A stretch of 64,000 nucleotides of DNA from Steroidobacteraceae bacterium. GTDB taxonomy: Bacteria > Pseudomonadota > Gammaproteobacteria > Steroidobacterales > Steroidobacteraceae. The DNA lies in contig JABAQN010000029.1 of NCBI GenBank assembly GCA_019187495.1, forward strand, positions 1 to 64,000. Reading direction: 5' to 3'. This document shows positions 58,730-64,000 of this stretch, piece by piece. Within the stretch, counting starts at the first letter, position 1. Each line of letters starts with the position of its first letter. The position numbers were made by a program, and so were the translations under genes. The notes below the pieces were generated by a model. That model was given only the letters and a program-made list of their open reading frames with translations. It was not told the origin of the DNA and made no database searches.

Positions 58730-60154
58730 GTGGACACGAAACTCTTCATCAAGGGCAAGTTCGTCGTCGGCAAGGGCAAGGAAGAGCCGGTGCTCGATCC
58801 CGCGAGCGCGAAGCCGCTCGCGATGGTCGCGGAAGCCTCACCCGAGCAGATCGACGCCGCGGTCAAGGCCGCGGATGCCGCGTTTGCCACCTGGGCCGCC
58901 ACCGCGCCGAGGGACCGCGCAACGGCGCTGCTGAAGCTCGCCGACCGCATCGAAGGCGCCGCGACCGAACTCGCGACGCTCGAATCGCAGAACTGCGGCA
59001 AGCCGTACAACGCGGTGCTCGCCGACGAAATCCCGGCCGTCGCCGATGTGTTCCGGTTCTTCGCCGGAGCGGCGCGCACGCTGCACGGCGCGATCGCCGC
59101 GGAATATGTGCCGGGCCACACGAGCATGATCCGGCGCGACCCCATCGGCGTGGTCGCATCGATCGCGCCCTGGAACTACCCGCTGCTGATGGCGGCGTGG
59201 AAAGTCGCGCCGGCGCTCGCCGGCGGCAATACGGTGGTGCTGAAGCCCTCGGAGCAGACGCCGCTGTCGACGCTGCGCCTCGCCGCGCTCGCCGCGGATC
59301 TATTTCCGCCGGGCGTCTTCAACGTGATCTGCGGGCGCGGCGCCCAGGTCGGCGCGCCGCTCGCCGCCCATCCGCAGGTGGCGATGATTTCGCTGACCGG
59401 CGACGTCGCGACCGGCGAGAAGATCCTCGCGGCGGCGGCGAAGGGCACGCGCCGCACGCATCTCGAACTCGGCGGCAAGGCGCCCGTGATCGTGTTCGAC
59501 GATGCCGACCTCGATGCGGTCGTCGCGGGCGTGCGCACGTTCGGCTTCTACAACGCCGGCCAGGACTGCACGGCCGCCTGCCGCCTCTACGCGGGCGCAC
59601 GCATCTACGACAAGCTGGTGGCGGACCTGTCGCACGCGGTCGCCTCGATCAAGGTCGGCACGCAGCACGAAGACGGCGTCGAGATGGGCCCGCTGATCAC
59701 CGCGAAACACCGCACGCGCGTCGCGGGCTTCGTCTCGCGCGCCGAGGACAGGAAGCACATGGAGGTCACCACCGGCGGCCACTCGCGCCAGGGCGCGGGC
59801 TTCTTCTACGAGCCCACGGTGATCGCGGGCGCGCGGCAGTCCGACGAAATCGTGCGCCGGGAAGTGTTCGGGCCGGTCGTCACCATCACGCGATTCAAGG
59901 ACACCGACCAGGCGGTCGAATGGGCCAACGATTCGGACTACGGCCTCGCCTCGTCCGTGTGGACGAAAGACGCCGGGCGCGCGCTCGAGGTCGCGGCGCG
60001 GCTGCGTTACGGCTGCACCTGGGTCAACACCCACTTCATGCTGGTTTCGGAAATGCCGCACGGCGGGCTCAAGCGTTCGGGCTACGGCAAGGACCTGTCG
60101 GTCTACGCGCTGGAGGACTACACCTGCGCGCGCCACGTCATGGTCAAATGGTGA
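58730..60154 (+). CDS. patD: Gamma-aminobutyraldehyde dehydrogenase
   Basis: An NAD-dependent aldehyde dehydrogenase that oxidises 4-aminobutanal to GABA in putrescine breakdown. The 474-residue length and sequence fit PatD (YdcW): [25 protein letters not shown], catalytic Glu in [10 protein letters not shown], catalytic Cys in [10 protein letters not shown] and REVFGPVV. It follows the ydcSTUV genes, as in E. coli, which supports the polyamine assignment. The GTG start at 58730 follows GAGG. Its end overlaps alr by 11 bases in the convergent direction. Confidence 0.94.
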   Translation: MDTKLFIKGKFVVGKGKEEPVLDPASAKPLAMVAEASPEQIDAAVKAADAAFATWAATAPRDRATALLKLADRIEGAATELATLESQNCGKPYNAVLADEIPAVADVFRFFAGAARTLHGAIAAEYVPGHTSMIRRDPIGVVASIAPWNYPLLMAAWKVAPALAGGNTVVLKPSEQTPLSTLRLAALAADLFPPGVFNVICGRGAQVGAPLAAHPQVAMISLTGDVATGEKILAAAAKGTRRTHLELGGKAPVIVFDDADLDAVVAGVRTFGFYNAGQDCTAACRLYAGARIYDKLVADLSHAVASIKVGTQHEDGVEMGPLITAKHRTRVAGFVSRAEDRKHMEVTTGGHSRQGAGFFYEPTVIAGARQSDEIVRREVFGPVVTITRFKDTDQAVEWANDSDYGLASSVWTKDAGRALEVAARLRYGCTWVNTHFMLVSEMPHGGLKRSGYGKDLSVYALEDYTCARHVMVKW

Positions 60155-61220
60155 TCCGCTCGACCCGCTGGGTCACGCCGCAGAGCAGCTCATAGGCGAG
60201 CGTGCCGGCGGAGGACGCCACCTCTTCGACCGCGAGCGCCGGGCCCCAGAGTTCGGCCGGCATGCCGACTTCGACCGGCGGGAGGTCCGTGACGTCGACC
60301 GCGATCATGTCCATCGACACGCGACCGACGAGCGGCGCCCGCACGCCGCACAACGCCACCGGCGCGCCATTCGGCAGCCCGCGCAGCAAACCGTCCGCAT
60401 AACCCGCGGCGAGCACCGCCACGCGGCTGTCGCGCGCGGCGCGCCAGAGGCCGCCATAACCCACGCTCTCGCCGCGCGCGACGGCGCGGGTCGCGATCAC
60501 GGTCGTCGTGAGCGTCATCACCGGCGCGAGCCCGAGCGAGGCCGCGCTCTCGCCGGCGAACGGCGAGACGCCGTAGAGCGACAGCCCGGGCCGCACCCAG
60601 TCGCCTCCGGCGGCCGGCCAGCCGAACAGCCCGGCGGAGTTGCACAGGCTCGTCTCGAGGCCGAAGCGCGCCACGGCCGCCTCGAAGCGCGCGACCTGAG
60701 CGCCCGTCTCGGGGCAGTCGCGCTCGTCGGCGCGCGCGAAATGGGTCATCACGCGCACGCTCGCGGCGGGCACCGCGAGCGCCGCGAGACGCGCCCGCAC
60801 CGCCGCCGCCTCGCGTACCGGAAAGCCGAGCCGGTGCATGCCGGTATCGAGCTTGAGCCAGATCCCGAAACGGTGCGGCCCGCGCCACGCCTCGAGCAGC
60901 GCAACCTGCCCCGGTTCGTGCACGACGAGATCGAGCCGCCTGGCCGCCGCCTCGTGCAGTTGCTCGCGGGTCACGACGCCTTCGAGCAGCAGGATCGGAT
61001 GCGTGACGCCGGCATCGCGCAGCGCGACGCCCTCATCGAGGCGCGCCACGCCGAAGGCATCGGCCGCGCCGAGCGCGCGCGCCACGGTCGACGCGCCGTG
61101 GCCATAGCCGTTCGCCTTCACGACCGCGAGCACCCGGCGGCGGCCGGCGGCGGACCGGATCCGGTCGAGATTGGAGCGAAGGGCGGCGGTGTCGATGACG
61201 GCGCGGATCAACCGGCTCAC
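60144..61220 (-). CDS. alr: Alanine racemase
   Basis: Supplies D-alanine for peptidoglycan. The 358-residue PLP enzyme has the Lys motif [32 protein letters not shown] and VGYGG with the catalytic Tyr, then [11 protein letters not shown] and [14 protein letters not shown]. The start is GTG at 61220, which overlaps the dnaB stop (GTGA). It is the last gene of the rpsF-rpsR-rplI-dnaB-alr block. Confidence 0.95.
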   Translation of the reverse strand: MSRLIRAVIDTAALRSNLDRIRSAAGRRRVLAVVKANGYGHGASTVARALGAADAFGVARLDEGVALRDAGVTHPILLLEGVVTREQLHEAAARRLDLVVHEPGQVALLEAWRGPHRFGIWLKLDTGMHRLGFPVREAAAVRARLAALAVPAASVRVMTHFARADERDCPETGAQVARFEAAVARFGLETSLCNSAGLFGWPAAGGDWVRPGLSLYGVSPFAGESAASLGLAPVMTLTTTVIATRAVARGESVGYGGLWRAARDSRVAVLAAGYADGLLRGLPNGAPVALCGVRAPLVGRVSMDMIAVDVTDLPPVEVGMPAELWGPALAVEEVASSAGTLAYELLCGVTQRVERITI

Positions 61221-62581
61221 CGCAGCACGCCCTCCGCGTAGCTGTCGGGCGCGTAGTTGACGAAGCGGCTGAACGGGCCCTGGAACGTGAGGATGATGGT
61301 GCCGATCTCGCCGTTCCTGTGCTTGGCGAGTTCGATCTCGGCGATGCCCTTCTTCGTCGTGTTCTTGTCGTAGACCTCCTCGCGATAGATGAGGAGGATC
61401 ATGTCGGCGTCCTGCTCGAGCGCGCCCGATTCGCGCAGGTCGGACATCACGGGTTTCTTTTCCTGCCGCTGCTCGACGCCGCGGTTCAGCTGCGACAGCG
61501 CGATCACGGGCACGTTGAGCTCTTTCGCGAGCGCCTTGAGGCCGCGCGAAATCTCGGCGATTTCCGTGGCGCGATTCTCCTTGGTTCCCGCCACCTGCAT
61601 CAGCTGCAGGTAGTCGACCACGATGAGGCCGAGCCCGTGCTCGCGCTTCACGCGCCGCGCGCGCGCGCGCAGTTCGGTCGGCGTCAGCGCCGGCGTCTCG
61701 TCGACGAAGATCTTCGCCTCGGACAGCTGGCTCGTCGCGCTCGAGATCCGCGCCCAGTCCTCGTCGGCCACCTTGCCGCTGCGGATGGCGCCGAGCGGCA
61801 CGCCGCCGAGCGATGACAGCATGCGCGTGATCACCTGCTCGGACGGCATTTCCATCGAGAAAATGACCACCGGGGCGCGGATGCCCGGATTCACCGCCGC
61901 GTATTCGGCGATATTGACCGCGAGTGTGGTCTTGCCCATCGACGGGCGGCCGGCGACGATCACGAGGTCCCCGCCGCGCAGGCCGCCGGTCTTCTTGTCG
62001 AAATCGGTGAACCCCGTCGGCAGGCCGCGCAGGGCATCGGGGTTGTTGTGCCACTCGTCGATCTTGTCGATCAGCGCCGGCAGCAGCGAGCGCACCGAGA
62101 GCGCGCCCTCGCGGCCGCGGGCGCCCTGCTCGGCGATTTCGAACACCGCCTGCTCGGCACGATCGACGAGATCACGCGCGCTCTCCCCCTGCTGCTGGAA
62201 CACCGACGCGGCGATATCCTGGCCGGCCCTCGCGAGCCGGCGCAGCAGCGAACGCTCGCGCACGATGCCCGCGTAGGCGCGCACGTTCGCGGCGGTCGGC
62301 GTATCGCTCGCGAGACGGCCGACGTACGCGAGCCCGCCGGCATCCTCGAGGCGGCCACTGCGCTCGAGCTGTTCGGACACGGTGATCACGTCGCAGGCTT
62401 TGCCCTCGCCGGCGAGCAGCGCGATGCTCTCGAAGATGAGGCGATGGTCCGGCCGATAGAAATCCTCGGCCGTCAGCACATCGCCGACGCTGTCCCACGC
62501 GGCAGCATCGAGCAGCAGTCCGCCGAGGACGGATTGCTCGGCCTCGATGGAATGCGGCGGTGTCCGCGGCTCGCCCGGCAT
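61217..62581 (-). CDS. dnaB: Replicative DNA helicase DnaB
   Basis: The hexameric 5'-3' helicase of the replication fork. From ATG 62581 it has 454 residues: N-terminal domain (SIEAEQSVLGGLLLD), linker, and RecA-like domain with Walker A AGRPSMGKTTLAVN, LIVVDYLQLM and SGALEQDADMILLIYR. A TTG 15 bases upstream is also in frame. No intein or extra insertion is present. rplI ends 41 bases upstream. Confidence 0.97.
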   Translation of the reverse strand: MPGEPRTPPHSIEAEQSVLGGLLLDAAAWDSVGDVLTAEDFYRPDHRLIFESIALLAGEGKACDVITVSEQLERSGRLEDAGGLAYVGRLASDTPTAANVRAYAGIVRERSLLRRLARAGQDIAASVFQQQGESARDLVDRAEQAVFEIAEQGARGREGALSVRSLLPALIDKIDEWHNNPDALRGLPTGFTDFDKKTGGLRGGDLVIVAGRPSMGKTTLAVNIAEYAAVNPGIRAPVVIFSMEMPSEQVITRMLSSLGGVPLGAIRSGKVADEDWARISSATSQLSEAKIFVDETPALTPTELRARARRVKREHGLGLIVVDYLQLMQVAGTKENRATEIAEISRGLKALAKELNVPVIALSQLNRGVEQRQEKKPVMSDLRESGALEQDADMILLIYREEVYDKNTTKKGIAEIELAKHRNGEIGTIILTFQGPFSRFVNYAPDSYAEGVLR

Positions 62582-62622
62582 CGCACTATTTGGCAATGGA
62601 CTCGGGCGAAAAGACAGCGGAA

Positions 62623-63072
62623 TTACTCCTCGGCGACGATCGAAATGGCGAGCGGCACGTTCACGTCGGTGTGCAGGTGCAGGCTCACCACGTGTTCGCC
62701 CACCGCACGCAGCGGGCCGTTCGGCAGCCGCACTTCACTGCGCGCCACCTTGTGGCCGGCCTTGGTGGCCGCTTCGGCGATGTCCGACGTGCCGATCGAT
62801 CCGAAGAGCTTGCCTTCGGAACCCGCCTTGGCGGAAATCGTGAGCTTGAAGTCGACCAGCGCCCTGGCGCGCAGCTCGGCATCCCCGAACTGCTCGCGCG
62901 CGACGCGCTCGAGTTCGGCGCGGCGCGCCTCGAACTTCGCCACATTGGCGGGCGTCGCGAGCGTCGCCTTGCCATGCGGCAGCAGGTAATTGCGACCGTA
63001 GCCGCTCTTCACCTTGACGCGGTCGCCGATCGTGCCGAGGTTCGCGACCTTCTGCAGGAGAATGACTTCCAT
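62623..63072 (-). CDS. rplI: 50S ribosomal protein L9
   Basis: A 149-residue protein with the N-terminal rRNA-binding domain ([32 protein letters not shown]) and a long helix to a C-terminal domain ([12 protein letters not shown]). Starts eight bases after rpsR and precedes dnaB. Confidence 0.98.
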   Translation of the reverse strand: MEVILLQKVANLGTIGDRVKVKSGYGRNYLLPHGKATLATPANVAKFEARRAELERVAREQFGDAELRARALVDFKLTISAKAGSEGKLFGSIGTSDIAEAATKAGHKVARSEVRLPNGPLRAVGEHVVSLHLHTDVNVPLAISIVAEE

Positions 63073-63080
63073 GGCGGGCC

Positions 63081-63320
63081 TCAGTGCTGGTCCGTGTACG
63101 GCAGCAGCGCGAGGTAGCGCGCGCGCTTCACGGCGATCGACAGCTGGCGCTGGTAGAACGCCTTCGTGCCGGTGATGCGGCTCGGGACGATCTTGCCGGT
63201 CTCGGTGATGTAGCCCTTGAGCGTCGCGAGATCCTTGTAGTCGATCTGCTTGACGCCCTCCGCGGTGAAGCGGCAGAACTTCTTGCGCCGGGAAAACCGG
63301 CTCTGGCGGGGTGCTGGCAT
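63081..63320 (-). CDS. rpsR: 30S ribosomal protein S18
   Basis: A 79-residue ribosomal protein with [17 protein letters not shown] and [30 protein letters not shown]. It starts 25 bases after rpsF; priB, which lies between these two in E. coli, is absent. Confidence 0.98.
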   Translation of the reverse strand: MPAPRQSRFSRRKKFCRFTAEGVKQIDYKDLATLKGYITETGKIVPSRITGTKAFYQRQLSIAVKRARYLALLPYTDQH

Positions 63321-63345
63321 GCGAATAATCCTTGCGGTGTCAGGC

Positions 63346-63738
63346 TCAGGCGTTGTCGCCGGCGGAATCGTCGTCCGAGTCGTCGCGGACCCGATCGCGG
63401 CGGCCGCCCGCCTCTTCGTCCTCGGCCTTCGCCATCGGCGAGGGCTCGGTCACGGCTTCGTCCATCGAGACGACGAGGTGGCGCAGCACCGCATCGCTGA
63501 ACCGGAATGCGCCCGTGAGCTCGGCCAGGACCTTCTGGTCGGTCTCGACGTTCATCAGCACGTAGTGTGCCTTGTGGACCTTGGCGATCGGGAACGCCAG
63601 CTGGCGCCGGCCCCAGTCCTCGAGGCGATGCACCGCACCGCCACCAGCCGCGATCAGGCCCTTGTAGCGCTCGATCATGGCCGGAACCTGCTCGCTCTGG
63701 TCCGGATGGACCAGGAAGACGATCTCGTAATGCCTCAT
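63346..63738 (-). CDS. rpsF: 30S ribosomal protein S6
   Basis: A 130-residue ribosomal protein. The ATG at 63738 ([19 protein letters not shown]) has a strong AAGGAG seven bases upstream, so an upstream in-frame start at 63855 is rejected. [13 protein letters not shown] and [12 protein letters not shown] are typical. The C-terminal tail of about 35 residues is very acidic ([13 protein letters not shown]), as in other proteobacterial S6 proteins that are glutamylated in E. coli. Confidence 0.97.
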   Translation of the reverse strand: MRHYEIVFLVHPDQSEQVPAMIERYKGLIAAGGGAVHRLEDWGRRQLAFPIAKVHKAHYVLMNVETDQKVLAELTGAFRFSDAVLRHLVVSMDEAVTEPSPMAKAEDEEAGGRRDRVRDDSDDDSAGDNA

Positions 63739-63762
63739 GTGCTCTCCTTGTGGGGTTGCCAC

Positions 63763-63779
63763 CCGCCGAGGCGCGGCGG
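63763..63779 (-). promoter_or_regulatory. Leader hairpin upstream of rpsF
   Basis: CCGCCG and CGGCGG (6 bp, 5-base loop) form a hairpin 24 bases before the rpsF start, followed by a second small stem (GGGT...ACCC) and the RBS AAGGAG. S6:S18-binding leader structures are known upstream of rpsF in many bacteria; this could be one, but I cannot confirm the conserved bulge. Confidence 0.4.
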
Positions 63780-63867
63780 TGTGGTAAGGAAAAGGCGCGG
63801 AAGGGTAATGGATTGCAGTCGACGCTGCAACGCGGGGGTGGTCGGCAGCGCGCAATCGGCGGCGAAC

Positions 63868-63894
63868 AGCGGACAGCTTATGGCGGGCAGCCGG
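63868..63894 (+). repeat. Partial copy of the sdaA-type repeat
   Basis: AGCGGACAGC (63868-63877) and GGCGGGCAGCCGG (63882-63894) match segments of the sdaA tandem unit exactly (13 of 13 for the second). It lies in the gap between rlmB and rpsF. Confidence 0.5.
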
Positions 63895-63898
63895 AGGA

Positions 63899-64000
63899 CT
63901 ATCGCGAGTGGCCCGAGCGCTGGCGGATGGCTTCGTAGAGCAGCATGCCGGTGGCGACCGAGACGTTCAGGCTCTCGACCGAGCCGATCTGCGGCAATCT
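63899..64000 (-). CDS. rlmB: 23S rRNA (guanosine-2'-O)-methyltransferase RlmB, C-terminal end (partial)
   Basis: The last 33 codons of a SPOUT-fold TrmH-family methyltransferase, ending in a TAG at 63899. The visible residues [24 protein letters not shown] are the signature C-terminal knot motif of RlmB, which methylates G2251 of 23S rRNA. The 5' part is beyond the window. The rlmB-rpsF order is the one seen in E. coli and relatives. Confidence 0.93.
   Translation of the reverse strand, partial: RLPQIGSVESLNVSVATGMLLYEAIRQRSGHSR

Noticed and set aside
63739-63855. N-terminal extension of rpsF up to 63855
   Set aside because: The added 39 residues do not resemble S6, and a strong AAGGAG sits correctly before the ATG at 63738.

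Overview
This 64-kb window is a gene-dense, GC-rich chromosomal segment from a gammaproteobacterium. The E. coli-like order bamC-dapA-gcvR-bcp, a complete mlaFEDCB set, the ffh/corB divergence and the rpsP-rimM-trmD-rplS and rpsF-rpsR-rplI-dnaB-alr blocks support this. High GC, a SufU/SufT-type suf operon, two PQQ-type dehydrogenases and a DUF1501/DUF1800 pair suggest the Xanthomonadales/Nevskiales/Steroidobacter neighbourhood; that placement is an inference. I see no prophage, insertion sequence, CRISPR array or replication origin.

Layout. 1-1.4 kb: dnaX (partial), SRP RNA and tRNA-Ser. 1.4-7.2 kb: a miniature BamC-like lipoprotein, dapA, gcvR, bcp, a PIN-PhoH protein, a BepA-like M48 protease and an orphan membrane protein. 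7.2-12.1 kb: mlaA convergent with mlaFEDCB, then class I aldolase. 12.2-18.9 kb: an Rrf2 regulator with an IscR-type operator over its promoter, then sufBCDSUT and sixA. 19-27.2 kb: DUF1501/DUF1800, an esterase, a MaoC-like protein, typA and a phosphodiesterase-like protein. 27.3-34.7 kb: a quinohemoprotein dehydrogenase, putA-sdaA and a DUF481 protein. 34.7-40 kb: yhhQ and kbl sharing a 20-bp divergent promoter, sppA, a sorbosone dehydrogenase-like protein and a deleted SRPBCC pseudogene. 40-46 kb: rplS/trmD/rimM/rpsP, ffh, corB and radA. 46-54.5 kb: a PP2C phosphatase-FHA pair, a GNAT and gltBD. 54.8-60.2 kb: a ydcSTUV-patD putrescine/GABA cluster. 60-64 kb: alr, dnaB, rplI, rpsR, rpsF and the end of rlmB.

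The genes are mostly housekeeping: envelope lipid and protein quality control (mla, bepA, bamC-like, sppA), Fe-S assembly (suf), amino-acid nitrogen flow (putA, sdaA, kbl, gltBD, patD) and translation. Operons are tight, with many ATGA-type overlaps, and five convergent pairs overlap at their 3' ends. No gene-free stretch exceeds 300 bases; the largest gaps are 45983-46211, 54483-54759, 63739-63898, 22120-22273, 23997-24145 and 2609-2736.

The most interesting signals are at fine scale. At least nine operon-leading genes have a TANNNT -10 hexamer ending only 5-7 bases before the start codon, which predicts leaderless mRNAs; at yhhQ/kbl two divergent -10 elements physically overlap. Other points are a BamC reduced to its N-terminal segment, a rimM that seems to start with CTG, an in-frame tandem of 36-39-bp repeats inside sdaA with partial copies elsewhere, and a CRP-like palindrome ahead of the PP2C-FHA pair.
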